A stretch of 64,000 bases of DNA from the NCBI GenBank assembly GCA_964019695.1, contig OZ026521.1:35038774-35102773 (forward strand), given 5' to 3'. The translations under genes and the position numbers were made by a program. The notes beneath the pieces are model-generated. The model saw only the letters and a list, made by a program, of their open reading frames with translations. It had not been told where the DNA came from and did not search any database. Positions 1 through 11,626 of this stretch are shown piece after piece. The first letter of the stretch is position 1, and every line of letters starts with the position of its first letter. Origin of the DNA: Loripinus fragilis (lineage: Eukaryota; Mollusca; Bivalvia; Lucinida; Lucinidae).

Positions 1-696
1 CATACATTTTATTTGCTAAGAAATTCCCGTTTTAACGAGACATTTCTTTTGAGTAAAAATATAGTTAGTTCATGCTTGTTTGAAGTATAGTAAAAACTAT
101 TACCCCGAGGTTCTGTGGACGACCTGATGTACTATAGCATGAGGCCGAATGCCGAGTGGAATAGTGAATCAGGTTGTCCACGGCACAAACAAACCGGCAT
201 GAAAAAACTGTTTTATTACCCAACCCTTTTGATGACCCCTCAGCAGCGTTCATTGAATGGAGTCGCTGGAGACGATGCGGTTATTTTGCAAAATAGAAAA
301 ATTCACCTAATCTTCTCATTTTTGGTCTCAAAGTGCTCCGCCCGTTCTAACTAAGAAAACGAGTACGCACAATTTATGTTTCTGACCATAAACAACGAAG
401 TCATTGCCAAACCATGCCTTAATTCCGCCATTGTTGCATAACGTCTGCAGGCATAAAATAAACCGTACGCAAAAAATAGACAATTACTCCGTATATAAAC
501 AACAAATATTTCCTAAAAACATAATATTTGTGTGTAATTATTGCAAACGTATAAAGCGAGAATAACAAGAAATAGTTCGCAAGTCAATGGCTCTAAGGTA
601 CATGTATGCAACTCACTGGTACTCATGAAGTCCATTAACTTACCTGAAGCATAAGCAAGGGAAAAACTAAGAACCCAATAAATCTTCCCACTTGTG
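1..696. other. No gene recognised
   Basis: AT-rich sequence before the first supported coding exon. Short open frames exist on both strands but have no family resemblance and no convincing splice context. It may hold the promoter and 5' UTR of the + strand gene starting at 697, but I see no clear TATA element or other promoter signal. Confidence 0.4.
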
Positions 697-1219
697 ATGA
701 AGAAACAAAAGTTGCTGTCATTTTTTTCAGGGAGACATTTCGATAGAAACCAGTATAGTGATGGGTATTGCCAAACTGATTGCCGATCATACACAGACGG
801 AATGTGCCAAGCAGAAAAGCATGCTAGAGAGAATCACTGCCAAACTGACAGCCCCTGTTTTACGCATTCATCATGTCAGACCTCCGAGGAGATGTACCCA
901 AGACATTGCTTTCAGAAACGCCACAGTCCTAACAGATGGTCATCAGTAAACAGTGCATCTGCAGAGGAAACTGACAGAGAAACTGTACCAAGGCGTACAA
1001 TGCCCAATAATACTGAGACGTGTCCAGAAGCAGGGAATGACGAAGGTAGTGTAATGAGGGACAGGGACAAATACAAAGCAATCCAAATGAACGGAAATGA
1101 AACGTACATAAAAGCGAGTAGATTCAAGCATGGCATTCTTCAATTAGATACTGATGAAGATGGGCAGGATGGGGAGCATGATTTCGGAGGAGGAGGAGAT
1201 TGTCACTGCGGAGATGAAG
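697..1219 (+). CDS. Exon 1 of the unknown + strand gene
   Basis: Coding from ATG 697 (preceded by GTG 694, in-frame stop at 679) to the donor after base 1219, 523 nt, ending in phase 1. Contains the Cys-Gln-Thr motifs around residues 23-62 and the acidic/Gly-rich end. The frame stays open past the donor until about 1305, but that part overlaps a dispersed repeat (cagacccagatcag), which supports termination at the donor. Confidence 0.45.
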
Positions 1220-3267
1220 GTAACAGAATGAAAACCCTTTACCTCATAGAAAGGCCTTTAAACGCTTTTGCAAACAGAGCAGACCCAGATCAGGCAGCTG
1301 CCTGATCAGGGTTTCTCTATATTTGCTTACGTAAATATGTTATATCTGACCATACACTTGTAGATCTGACAAGTAATTTCTTTGTTCTATGTCCAACATC
1401 TACACCGCGTCAACATGGTCAATAGTTGTGATATTTAAATGAAAATTTAAAAATACAGGAATTTCGTTACAAAATAATGAGTTTTCGTGACTTAACAACT
1501 TTCCGCTAACGCACTTAAAACTTCAAAAATAATCCCCAACATCTTGAGAAAAAAAAACTTTTCCACACAAAACGGTAAACCTTTTTTCATGTACACAAAG
1601 CTGCAATTTTGAACGCACGATCACATACCTTGTCAAAATACCATGATTGTTTCACTATACGATATATTTATCGTTTATTTACATCACATAACCGTGATCT
1701 GAAAAAAATAGCTACGAAGTTAGTGGTGCTTAACTTTTGACGCTGTGTATATAATTATTCATAGTCGGCGGACCCTACATGAATATTCATGAAGGAAAGA
1801 GTTAAAATCAATTAAACTGCGAGTGATGAGTCCACCAAAATGATATGTGCGCCAGGTGATGACTCAGACACGCATGGGCATAAACCCAGTCACATCAGAT
1901 TCTTCAGCTTGTGTTCAATAGCGACCTAAGGACATATGCTTTCTTAATGCACAAGGCGCAGACTCTGACCAGACTGGGTGTACGTGCATGCTGACTAATC
2001 ATTGCTGGCGCACAGGGTCCGGAATTACAATGCCTCCTTAGAGTTAAGTAAGACTTAAGTTAAGTATTGATTTTTCAGTATGCGAAAAATAAGGTTTAAA
2101 ACTAATTAAAATCAAAATAGTTTTAATTTTTCTGAAAATCACAATGATAGCTTTGACCACAAATACCACATCGATCCAGGCAATTTATTTAGCATTTAAT
2201 ATAGCATGTTGAAATAACAATACTTAACTTAAGTCTTGCTTAACTTTAAGGAGGTATTGTAATTCCGGGCCCATGTCATTATGTTGGTCAGTTGAAAGAC
2301 ATATCCCAAGAAACACAAGCTCGGGGGTGGGGTGAGTCTGGCCCATAAAGCCCTCTTTGCTGGGTTATATGTTATTCTTTTTAGGCTAAACAGCTTACTA
2401 GATGGCATATATGCATACTGGGCACCAGTAACAGAAACCTTGCTGACCACCATATTCATTTATACATGCTGCAAGCCCAACAGCACATAAGAACCACATG
2501 TGCCAAAAAACGAGGCTGTATGAACCGACAATTAGACTTTCATAGCAATGGGTGGCCCGCACGTAGACTTTTATGTCCTGCAGTTTTTGTCCTGCTTTCT
2601 TCAAATTTCATTTCTGGATTTGGGGTTTAAAAATCTACACCACCCACTCACGTAAGACTAAACTTTAAACGGTCGATCCATGTGTGGTCTGCTGATAACA
2701 TTTGCAAACAGTTTGGACCCAGATCATAATGTTGGTCCTGATCTGAATCCAAACTATCGACACTGATGGTATTCCTGATTGCATTTTTCGAAAAAGATGA
2801 TTTTGAAAAAGAAAATCAACAGACTACAAAAAAAACAAAAAAAAAACATGAATATTTATCCAGTAGGCAAAGGGTTAAATATGTTCTTTTTCTCTATTTC
2901 AGACGAGCCATCACTGGACAGCATCACTCTTAGTTGGAAAGAATATGAATCACCCATTGAACCACGGCCATGCTTTATGCATCTATCTCCTGTAGTATCT
3001 TTACAGCCCGTCAGTGTCGTCAGACTGCAGCTACCAACACTGGAGCTTTCCCAAAGCCCGACCTTTCAGGTGCCCAAGTTCACACTGAGTGAAGAGGAAT
3101 CAACCAAAGCATTTTATAGTTATATCCAGAACAGACTAGCCAATGACAATACAACGTCTAGGTCCATATTGCATGTTGACAGCGTACAAATATTCACCTA
3201 TACATTTATCTGTGTACTTAGCTTTGCTCTCTTTCTAGATGTGTATCCAACAACTCTTTTTGAATAA
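697..3267 (+). CDS. Two-exon gene of unknown function (joined from 697-1219 and 2903-3267)
   Basis: I do not recognise this protein. Joining 697-1219 to 2903-3267 gives about 295 codons. The first exon ends in phase 1 at a GT donor (GATGAAG then GTAAC) and the second begins after a pyrimidine-rich stretch ending TTTCAG, so the split codon G+AC reads Asp and the frame stays open. The N-terminal half is rich in Cys, His and Gln-Thr, with three spaced Cys-Gln-Thr motifs (YCQTD, HCQTD, SCQTS). The middle is acidic (DTDEDGQDGEHD, then a Gly run). The second exon is Pro/Ser-rich and ends in a hydrophobic stretch (FTYTFICVLSFALFL) that could be a membrane anchor or could be intron read-through. In-frame TAA at 679-681 and the absence of AG between 682 and 696 favour ATG 697 as start. 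The gene converges on NAA15. An ab initio exon chain only; no homology seen. Confidence 0.45.
2015..2272. mobile_element. MITE family G with ~55-bp terminal inverted repeats
   Basis: The left end (gggtccggaattacaatgcc, running through ttaagttaagtattg) is repeated almost perfectly in inverse orientation at the right end, which finishes ...attgtaattccgggccc. About 258 bp overall with an AT-rich centre and no coding capacity. It lies in the intron of the + strand gene. No clear target duplication seen. Confidence 0.7.
2701..2760. repeat. Short foldback repeat (family K), copy 1
   Basis: Imperfect inverted repeat of the type caaacagtttggacccagatca ... tgatctgaatccaaact. This ~65-bp hairpin recurs at least eight times in the window, always with arms built on 'gacccagatca' and its complement. 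Confidence 0.65.
2903..3267 (+). CDS. Exon 2 (terminal) of the unknown + strand gene
   Basis: Acceptor TTTCAG just before 2903; open frame continues phase 1 to TAA at 3265-3267. Pro/Ser-rich and predicted soluble until the last ~25 residues, which are hydrophobic. A weak alternative donor (CTAG then GTCCAT, near 3159-3160) would cut off the hydrophobic tail, so the last ~35 residues are less certain than the rest. Confidence 0.45.
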
Positions 3268-3268
3268 A
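3263..3268 (+). promoter_or_regulatory. Polyadenylation signal AATAAA overlapping the stop codon
   Basis: AATAAA is formed by the last Glu codon (GAA), the TAA stop and the next A. It is the only strong signal immediately after the frame. If used, the transcript would have a very short 3' UTR, ending within roughly 30 bases. Confidence 0.35.
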
Positions 3269-3606
3269 ATGTTTTCTATTTCATGAAATCTGTCAATAAT
3301 TTGGCTTTATACAGGTAAATCATGTGATATTGAAGAAAACATGCCAATTGCGCAAGTTTTTGAATGGCCCTTATATAAATCATATTTGAGCATATTAAAC
3401 GGCCCCCATCTCCTCAGAGCAATGATTTTGACAGATCAAAATATAATGAGAAGTCTAATTCCCCAAAAGTACATTTGTGGCCAATTGTTTTCAGTCAGAC
3501 ATTCAATTTTTAACAATGATATTTAAAGTGTTGCCATGGTGATGAGAAGCCAGCATGGACTCTTAAAATAACTTTGAAAGGCTGTCCATGGGTCATTCTA
3601 AAAAAC
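3269..3606. other. No feature seen
   Basis: AT-rich sequence between the end of the + strand gene and the first pearl-like repeat unit. One short open frame (3341-3526) has no recognisable content. Confidence 0.4.
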
Positions 3607-6600
3607 TAGAGGACCTGAAGCGCTCACCTGATCTCCTAAATAATGTTAAAATAGGTCAAGGTCAACTACAGCTTATAATGAAACACATTATTGGGGTTGC
3701 GGCCATTTTGGTGAAGTGACTTTAAACAATCTAATGAATACTCCATCATACAGCCAAGTGATTTCTGAGAAAAAGAGTGAAACATTTCTTCCAAGTATTA
3801 TAATTTCGGCTAAAACAGTTATAGAAAAATGAACATTTAAAAATTTTCCAGATATAAATGAATTAGGAATCAAATTTGACCTTGCTATAAAGTAGGTCAA
3901 GGTCAACCTAGATTCATCATTTGTGCAAATCTGGAAGGGCCCACATCCTCAATGGTATATACCAAGTCCCAAGGCCATTGGCCTTTTGGTTCCAGAGAAG
4001 AAGATATTTAAAGGTTTTTTTACCATATAAGGGCATGGTGGCCATCTTGGTCATGTCACCAGAACAATTTGTATAAATTTTGGCTTATTATAAGGAGTCT
4101 TCAATAGGCCTAGTGGTTTCTGAAAAAATGTTTTAATATGTTGAATGGACTCCAACATGAGCGACCTTGACTGAAAGATCAAAGGTCAACCTTGACCTCT
4201 GAAACTTTTTATTGTCATTTTCTCGTTATGTTTAACATATCAAGTGAGAATAATGACTTTGGCTTTGACAGTATTCAAAAAATCAACATTTCAAAAAAAA
4301 ATCCCATTTAAATACATAAGGAAGCAAATTTGACCTTGACGTTATGTAGGTCATGGTCACCTTAAGATCATCATTTGAACAAACTTGGTAGGTCCCACAT
4401 CCCTAATGCTATATGCCAAGTCCCAAGGTCACTGGCCTCCCAGTTCTGGAGAAGAAAAATTTTAAAGGGTTTTTACCATATATGGGCGAGGCAGTCATTT
4501 TGTCATGTGACCAAAATATTTTGCATAAATTTTGGCTAGCTTATCATAAGTGTCTTCACATGAAATTTGAGTTTAATTGGGCCAATGGTTTGTGAGAAAA
4601 CTTTGTTTAAATATATTGATGGGACTCCAATATGAGCAACCTTGGCTGAAAGGTCAATCGTCAACCTTGACCTTTGAAACTTATTTATAGCCATTGTCTC
4701 ATTTAGGAGGCTTTCCACTAAATACTTCTCCATTGCAGACAGTGCAAAATAGCAGTAAAATAATCCATTCTCAAAATCAATTCACAAATACAATTTTCAC
4801 AAAAAATTTTATATGAAAGACCTGCCATTACTTATTTGATTTATGTAGACAAACATGGATGTTTCCCATCTCAAAAATTAGTCATGTGTAAATAAGTTGG
4901 GAAACCCCCTAGTCTGGCAGCAAATAAATAGATGATATTTTATCAGAGGGGGTACTCTAAAAAGCTAAACAATAGTCTCCTTCTTAGGGCATATAATGTT
5001 CAAACTCTCTGGATTTTGATTTATTTTATCTGGCCTCTTATCACCTTCTAATGAAGCAAACGGAATATGACCAATGGAATGATCCACAGGAGTTTTATTC
5101 TGAAGACTACTTCCTCCCCAGAAAGGGCATGGCCACACCTCATATTTAGTGGAGTGCTACCTATAGGTTTTATATATGAAGAAAGAATAACTTTGGCTTT
5201 AACAGTAATAAACTAGAGGACCTGAAGGTCCTGAATCGCTCACCTGATCTCCTTAATAATTGTAAAACTAGTCAAGGTCAACTACAGCTTATAATGAAAC
5301 ATATTTTGTTTACCATATATGGGGGTTGCAGCCATTTTGGTCCAGTAACCAAAACAACCTAACAGCCCAGTGATTTCTGAGAAAAGATGTTTAGATAGGT
5401 ATGTAGCGGTCCAAATGAGTGGCCTTGGATTAAAGGTCACAGGTCAGCTTGACATTTGGTACTTATATAAAACCATTGTCTCATTAGGTTAAATATTTCA
5501 CACAGGTATTATGATTTTGGCTAAAACAGTTATAGAAAATGAACATTTTAAGATTTTCCCATTATAAATGCATTAGGAATCAAATTTGACCTTGCTATAA
5601 AGTAGGTCAAGGTCAACCTAGATTCATCATTTGTGCAAATCTGGTAGGGACCACATCCTCAATGCTACATAGTAAGTCCCAAGGCCATCGGCATTTTTGT
5701 TCCAGAGAAGAAGATATTTAAATACTTTTTACCATATATGGGCTTGGTGGCCATCTTAGTCATGTGACCATAACAATGTGTACAAATTTTGGCTAACCAA
5801 TCATAAGGAGTAGTCATATGAAATTTGATTTCCATTGGCCTCGTGGTTTCTGAGAAAACTATGTTTAAATATGTTGATGGGACTCCAATATGAGCAACCT
5901 TGGCTGAAAAGTCAAATGTCAACCTTGACCTTTGAAACTTATTAATAGCCATTGTCTCATTTATTTTAACATATCAAGTAAGAATAATGACTTTGGCTTC
6001 AACAGTATTCAAAAAATCAACTTTTCAAAAAATTTCCCATTTAAATGCATAAGTAAGCAAATTTGACCTTGACGTTAAGTAGGTCAAGGTCAACCTAGGA
6101 TCATTATTTGAACAAACTTGGTAGGCCCAACACCCCCAAGGCTACATACCAAGTCCCAAGGTCATCCGCCTCCTGGTTCTGGAGAAGAAGATTTTTAAAG
6201 GGTTTTTACCATATATGGGCGTGGCGGCCATCTTGGTCATGTGACCTAAATGTTTTGAATAAACTTTTGCTATCTTATCATAAGGAGTCTTCAAATGAAA
6301 TTTGAGTTCGATTGGGCCAATGGTTTGTGAGAAAACTAAGTTTTAATATATTGATTGGACCACAATATGAGCGACCTTGGCTCAAAGGGCATAGGTCAAC
6401 CTTGACCTTTGAAACTTATTTATAGCCATTGTCTCATTAGTTTTAACATATCAAGTAAGAATAATGACTTTGGCTTCAACAGTTTAAAAAAAAATCAACT
6501 TTTCAAAAAATTTCCCATTTAAATGCATTAGGAAGCAAATTTGACCTTGACGTTAAGTAGGTCAAGGTCAACCTAGGATCATTATTTTAACAAACTTGGT

Positions 6601-7297
6601 AGGCCCAACACCCCCAATGCTACATACCAAGTCCCAAGGTCATCGGCCTTCTGGTTCTGGAGAAGATTTTTAAAGGGTTTTTACCATATATGGGCATGGC
6701 GGCCATCTTGGTCATGTGACCAGGACCATTTGAACAAACTTTCGTTCCCGCGTCCTAAGGAGTCTCCATATCAAATTTGAGTTTAATTGGCCCAGTGGTT
6801 TCAGAGGAGAAGATGTTTGAAAATGTTGACGGACGGACAACGGAGTGACTGGTATACTATTAGCTCACCCATGAGCCTTCGGCTCAGGTGAGCTAAAAAA
6901 ATCAACTTTCAAAAAATTTCCAATTTAAATGCATTAGGAAGCAAATTTGACCTTGACGTTAAGTAGGTCAAGGTCAACAAAGGATCATCATTTGAACAAA
7001 CTTGGTAGGCCCAACATACCCAATGCTACATACTAAGTACCAAGGTCATTGGCCTTCTGGTTCTGGAGAGGATTTTTAAAGGGTTTTTACCATATATGGG
7101 CATGGCCGCCGTCTTGGTCATGTGACCAGGACCATTTGAACAAATCCTAAGGAGTCTTCATATGAAATTTGAGTTCAAATGGCTCAGTGGTTTCAGAGTT
7201 GTTTCAAAATGTTGAGAGACGACAGACAACAGACGGACACCGGAGTGACTGGTATACTATTAGCTCACCCATGAGCCTTCCGCTCCTATGAGCTAAA
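3607..7297 (+). mobile_element. Pearl-like composite element P1 (tandem ~475-bp cores, GGAC tract, terminal hairpin)
   Basis: At least two head sequences (actagaggacctgaag...gctcacctgatctcc at about 3607 and 5213), then repeats of a ~475-bp core recognisable by 'caaatttgaccttg' at about 3870, 4327, 5583, 6059, 6537 and 6942. Two tails follow (about 6825-6897 and 7210-7297), each with gacgga/cagacgga repeats, 'gtgactggtatactattagctcaccc' in shorter form and a hairpin gagccttcggctcaggtgagct. Units carry repeated 'accatatatgggc' and 'catcttggtcatgtgacc'. No protein is encoded. The structure matches what is known of bivalve pearl elements, now regarded as non-autonomous Helitron/Helentron relatives; that family assignment is inference. 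The same family recurs at 21312-23019. Confidence 0.65.
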
Positions 7298-7391
7298 AAG
7301 GAAACGAGGAAAAAAAATCAGGCCCACAGCCTAGACAGCTCTTGTTTTTTGATGGTTCAGAAAAGAAACAAGTTTACCAAGGCAATTATTT

Positions 7392-7721
7392 TTGTTTTTG
7401 ACAAGAAAAAGTGTGCTTTGGATGACTCACACTAGACTTTTTGGTACCATCGATTCCAATGCAGTTTCATGGGTAATATTCAACAATGAAAGTACTGGTG
7501 GACCCTCCACACAAAAGTATTATCCCCTGACAAAGTCAGAGGATATAGTTTTGGCATCATCCTTCTGTCCAGAACCATATCTTAGTACCTACTGGTCAGA
7601 TTTGATGCATTCTTGGTACCGTGGACAGTCTATGTCCTATAAATTGACTTATGAGCAGACGAGTGGATCTTTTGTCCCCTGCAATATGAATCATTTTCTT
7701 CTGGAAAAAATACATTGTTAA
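7392..7721 (+). CDS. Unassigned open frame, possible exon or gene fragment
   Basis: A 109-codon frame with ordinary amino-acid composition (Trp, Cys, Tyr and Pro all present; e.g. SSFCPEPYLSTYWSDLMHSW) ending at TAA 7719-7721. An AG at about 7401-7402 after a T-rich tract could act as an acceptor. I recognise no family. It is not composed of any repeat seen elsewhere in the window, the main reason for listing it. It could be an exon of the upstream gene, a decayed gene or chance. Confidence 0.2.
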   Translation: MFLTRKSVLWMTHTRLFGTIDSNAVSWVIFNNESTGGPSTQKYYPLTKSEDIVLASSFCPEPYLSTYWSDLMHSWYRGQSMSYKLTYEQTSGSFVPCNMNHFLLEKIHC

Positions 7722-7744
7722 ATGAGCGGTGGCATAAGAAACCC

Positions 7745-7990
7745 AACAATGTCATTGTGTTCAAATTTTAAAAATCCTGAACTTTCGAAACTCAGATCTT
7801 AAACTTACAGCATGCCCACTTAATATTAACAACTTGAAGTTTATTCATGGTCAATTGTCTTTAGACAGACCCAATATAAATCGAGGAACCTATTGTAATC
7901 TTCCTTATTCAGCATTTTGAGGCTGACTTTCTATGGAAAGTCAGCCTCAAAATCCTGAATTCAGGAATAATCCTGAAAAGGTTCACCTAT
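7745..7990. mobile_element. Palindromic MITE family C, copy 1
   Basis: Recognised by 'aaaatcctgaactttcgaaa' near the left end, the core hairpin ttgaggctgactttc / gaaagtcagcctcaa and 'tcctgaattcagg' at the right. Other copies at 9182-9260, 10655-10884, 17695-17922, 18700-18931 and 53852-54096. Confidence 0.65.
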
Positions 7991-8289
7991 GCAATATGGC
8001 TCACCAGAAGACTCAGATTAGCTTAGGCATCAGCTCATTCGGATCATAGTCTTTGCTATCTCTTTCGAGAAAGGTTGGATCCATTGTTACCCAGAACGCA
8101 CAGCGAAGAATGTCTTTGCTTTGCACACTCATTTTGCTGGTTTTGTCATATAGTGGCTCAAAAGGCTCATTCATGATACTTCTAAATTAGCAAATTTTGC
8201 GCCAAAAAGTAGAACAACAAAATGTGCAAAAATCATTTGGTTTTAATCATTTTATTATCAATGTAATAAATATATAACATGCCAAATGT
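7991..8289. other. No feature seen
   Basis: Unique-looking AT-rich intergenic sequence; no coding frame, RNA or repeat recognised. Confidence 0.35.
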
Positions 8290-8491
8290 GGATTTAACCC
8301 ATAAAGTGCCACCTATAATATGCAGCAGACGACAATTTCAAATTATGCTGCTTTTTCCAAAGGAAAAAATACGGCATGAGATTTCATAAAATTCTCATAA
8401 AATGTCATACCTTATTTTTTTTCTAAAATTAAAAAAGATGTTTCAAAATTTGTCGTCTGCTGCAGTCCTGATTGGCACTTTAAGGGTTAAT
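8290..8491. mobile_element. MITE family E, copy 1
   Basis: Ends ttaacccataaagtgcca and tggcactttaagggttaa form terminal inverted repeats; inner arms carry cagcagacgacaattt / aaatttgtcgtctgctgc. A diverged copy lies at 14398-14604. Confidence 0.65.
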
Positions 8492-8934
8492 GAGAACGAG
8501 CCTGATCAGTTAGCAAGACCCTTCTTTTGTGGGAAATGTTCAAATTGCAAATTGAACTAAAAATAACTAAGCCCCACTCTTGCAAAATTTGCATATTCTC
8601 ACAAAGCCAAAAAAGACATATTTAGATGAACAAAGGGCAATATCTCTTGAAGGCATGGTGTGATATGGACCATTATTGAACCTGAACATGACATGGTACT
8701 TAATAATGTGACCAAGTTTCATAAAATTTCGATCAAAACTATTCGACTTTGAGAGCTGACGTTGTTGATGTGACATACATACTTACAGGCAGACGGAAGG
8801 ACAGGGCATAAAATTCGTAAGAGCTGAATATTACCAAAGTTGAACTTTAAAATTCTTTCTTAAACCTGCAATGTGCCTATAAAATATGTATAATTTCAAA
8901 TGGTTAACTGTCCTTAGATATCAACCCACAAAGG
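8492..8934. other. No feature seen
   Basis: Intergenic sequence without a gene or recognisable repeat. Confidence 0.3.
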
Positions 8935-9152
8935 AGCCTTGACACGATGAAACCTGTCTTCTGGGTTTCCAACAAAGCGAGACACAAAACAGTCTCCTCA
9001 ACTACAGAGACAAGCTAGAAAGTTGAAGCATGTTTAGAAATGATACTTTCTAATAAGCCAATAACAAAGGGGCTGATTAGGCTATGCAGGCTGGTCTGCC
9101 CCTTCGTTATTCACAAATACCAAAAACAGGTTTTCTCGTATCAAGGCCCAAA
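8935..9152. mobile_element. MITE family H, copy 1
   Basis: Terminal repeats of the type ccttgacacgatgaaaacctgtctt in looser form at the left and acaggttttctcgtatcaaggccc at the right. Related copies at 45073-45300 and (half) 53375-53473. Confidence 0.55.
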
Positions 9153-9181
9153 TTAGAAAAGCTTTTATAGTCCACCAAATT

Positions 9182-9260
9182 CAATACTTTATGGCTGACT
9201 TTTCATAGAAAGTCAGCCTCAAAATCCTGAATTAATCCTTAAAACTTCTACCCATGTATT
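9182..9260. repeat. Family C fragment
   Basis: Retains only the central hairpin (gctgacttttcatagaaagtcagc) and the 'aaaatcctgaatt' tail of the ~240-bp element. Confidence 0.55.
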
Positions 9261-9676
9261 CAAACTATTACCATGCTGGGTAATTTTACATGCTTTTTAG
9301 TCATCTCCTGTTGCTTGCAAAAGGTTATAAGCTCTTAACAAAGTTTGTCCATAGTGTGTTAGGAGGTATCATAAGATCTGATATGCATGAAGGCTCTAGC
9401 TAACTTGATTGAGGCTCATTATGAAATTGCATTCCGATAGAAATACATCTTCCGACAGCACATATATAGATATATAGAGAGAAAAGCGTTATCTTATTAG
9501 ATAAAACTCAAGTTAAAAACACCTCCAGCAATTGTGGATAATCCTCACATGATCTCATATTATACAATCCATTCTAACATGAAACGATGAAAAAAAAAGG
9601 TCTTTTTAGAACTAGCATATTTCCCCTAATAAGCACATTGTGCGCACAACTTTTTCAAAATTCTAGACCACCTCTT
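9261..9676. other. No feature seen
   Basis: AT-rich intergenic sequence with a short tatagatatatagag stretch near 9470; nothing else recognised. Confidence 0.3.
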
Positions 9677-9745
9677 GGAAACAGTGTGCATCCAGATCAG
9701 CTGGCTTCTAATGAAGCCAGCTGATCAGGATCCACACTGTTTTCC
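9677..9745. repeat. Foldback repeat family K, copy 2
   Basis: Near-perfect hairpin: aaacagtgtgcatccagatc ... gatcaggatccacactgttt with inner arms agctggctt / aagccagct. Confidence 0.65.
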
Positions 9746-10239
9746 ATCCATATTGATAAAGCAATTGCATCACTGGATTGATTGTAAACCACAAGATCAC
9801 ACAGTGCAAACAACTTTATCTGGCAGCGACACGAGATTTCCAACGTGGTATATGCGGCCAGCAAAGCCTCAGATCAGCCTGCCCATAAAGGCAGTCTAAT
9901 CAGAACCTTTGCTAGTAGTTTGAATATTCTAAGAGTGTTAAGCTACTGACTGAACAAGATTTGGAGTTTCTGCACTTAAAAGGAGGCTGCACAAGCTCGT
10001 TTGAATCTACAATTGCGGCATTGAATGTCATGCCTCATCTGTAAAGATCATAGTGTGTCCATATAGGAGGAACAGGTTTGCTTATTGGGTAAAATACAGT
10101 AGGTCCGAGAAAAAGTGAAATGCATGCATACTCTAGCAGATAACAACAGGGGAGACAAGTCAGTAAATCTTAACTTTAAAATCTACAAATCTCAATGTTA
10201 TTTTTTTGTTTTTGATTCTCAACATCCTAGTCAACAATT
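9746..10239. other. No gene recognised
   Basis: Intergenic; includes a weak half of a K-type repeat near 9835-9910 and otherwise nothing I can name. Confidence 0.3.
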
Positions 10240-10395
10240 TTTCAGTCGAGTCGGGACAGATTCCTGGGTTGAACCAGTACTAAGCAGAGGATAAAGAATT
10301 TTGCTCAAGGACACGGCAGTGACTCCGGTGAGTCTCTAACTAGCAATCCTTCGATCCCCAGTCTAATTCTCTACCAACTGAGCCACTGCACTTGG
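10240..10395 (-). mobile_element. tRNA-derived SINE family S2, copy 1
   Basis: On the - strand the high-coordinate end reads like a tRNA head: tggctcagttggtagagaa (A box), then ggggatcgaaggattgc in the B-box position. The body contains 'actggttcaacccaggaat' in complement. Other copies: 23335-23455, 37332-37465, 40018-40163 and 43139-43325 (all -) and 46379-46545 (+). Confidence 0.55.
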
Positions 10396-10654
10396 CGTGT
10401 AACTGACCAAGGTGACCATCAGGATATCACTAAAATTGTTGAAAGCAAAGTTAAATTTCAAAATAACAATTTATTAGCAATTTACTATAACCTTAATGGA
10501 TGCTTCTTAATGAATGGTGAATTAAGGATGTCACATACTAAAGTTTTAAGTCAGTTAGGATTGCTCTAGTCCTGAACTTTACTACACATGTAAGGCTATA
10601 ATCATAATTTTAGAAAATGTTACAAATAGTTTTTTTTTATTGCATTGGCTTTAA

Positions 10655-10884
10655 CATGGGTGAAAGTCCAAAATCCTGAACTTTAGAAAGTCAGAATTTA
10701 AAACTTGCTGTATGCCTCCAAATTATCAAAAATTCCAAGTTTAATGGCCAATAGATAAACGGAACCTACATCAGGAAAGCTATTATTACCTGCAGAATTC
10801 AGCAATTTGAGGCTGACTTTCTACGGAAAGTCAGCCTCAAAATCCTGAATTCAAGAATAATCCTGAAAACTATCACCCATGCTA
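10655..10884. mobile_element. Palindromic MITE family C, copy 3
   Basis: Near full-length, with ends catgggtgaaagt and ctatcacccatg and the core hairpin gaggctgactttctacgg/gaaagtcagcctc. The matching ends define the element well here. Confidence 0.65.
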
Positions 10885-11249
10885 TAAACTATGGTTTAGG
10901 ACTGATGAGCAATGCCAAAACTATCATCCCTGCCTTTGTCAGGGCATAAAGTTGCAACAGCACAACATAGGAAAAATGGCATATCTTGGGGAATAAATTG
11001 GTTCATGATTTCAATATGTCAAGAAACACAAGGATGAGAATAGGATTTTTCAAAAAAGAGGAATGCCTGTCAAAAAAGAAGAAAACCCCTATACCCCTTC
11101 AAAATGCAACAGATTTGAACATACTGGGTCAAACCTGAAAATTTATTTCAGCAAATTTTGATCAAAAAGGAGAAATCCTCTATAAGAGGAAGATTCTCAT
11201 CACTTGAGACACATCTAAATCAATGGAAAGTTTTATAAAATCCTGATTA
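10885..11249. other. No feature seen
   Basis: Intergenic AT-rich sequence, no gene recognised. Confidence 0.3.
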
Positions 11250-11434
11250 GGCCCCAAGATAAGAGTCCGTAACTGAAAATTATATTTCTTATTTTTCAAC
11301 CAAAATATATGTTGTGGGTACTCTAAAGAACCATCTCAATGAGACAGTTCTTTTGAGCACCCAAAACACATGTTTAAACTTATGGATAAGAAAATAATTA
11401 CAATTTTACGCTAACATTTTTGCTTAACTGGCCC
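11250..11434. mobile_element. Palindromic MITE family A, copy A1
   Basis: Family A is a ~185-bp element running from 'ggccccagataagagtgcg' to 'tttacgctcaaa...ttaactggccc' (or the reverse), with a central hairpin of about 47 nt: gggtgctcaaaagaaccgtctc / gagacggttcttttgagtaccc. This copy carries an A1 core with caa-loop and a few mismatches. Confidence 0.7.
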
Positions 11435-11549
11435 TATGCCTGATGCCATCACAAAAATAACAGAGAACCTCATTCCATTCATGGTTCTCTCTTTGCCTTT
11501 TGGGTAATTCAGCACTTTTTTGTAACCTGCAGATATCACGGAGGGTCAA

Positions 11550-11626
11550 ACAGTTTAGATCAAGATCAGGTCCACAAAATGTTGACATTTTGCCAGGGCA
11601 GACCTTGATCCAAACTGTTTGCAAAT
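11550..11626. repeat. Foldback repeat family K, copy 3
   Basis: Arms aaacagtttagatcaagatc and gaccttgatccaaactgttt. Confidence 0.6.
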
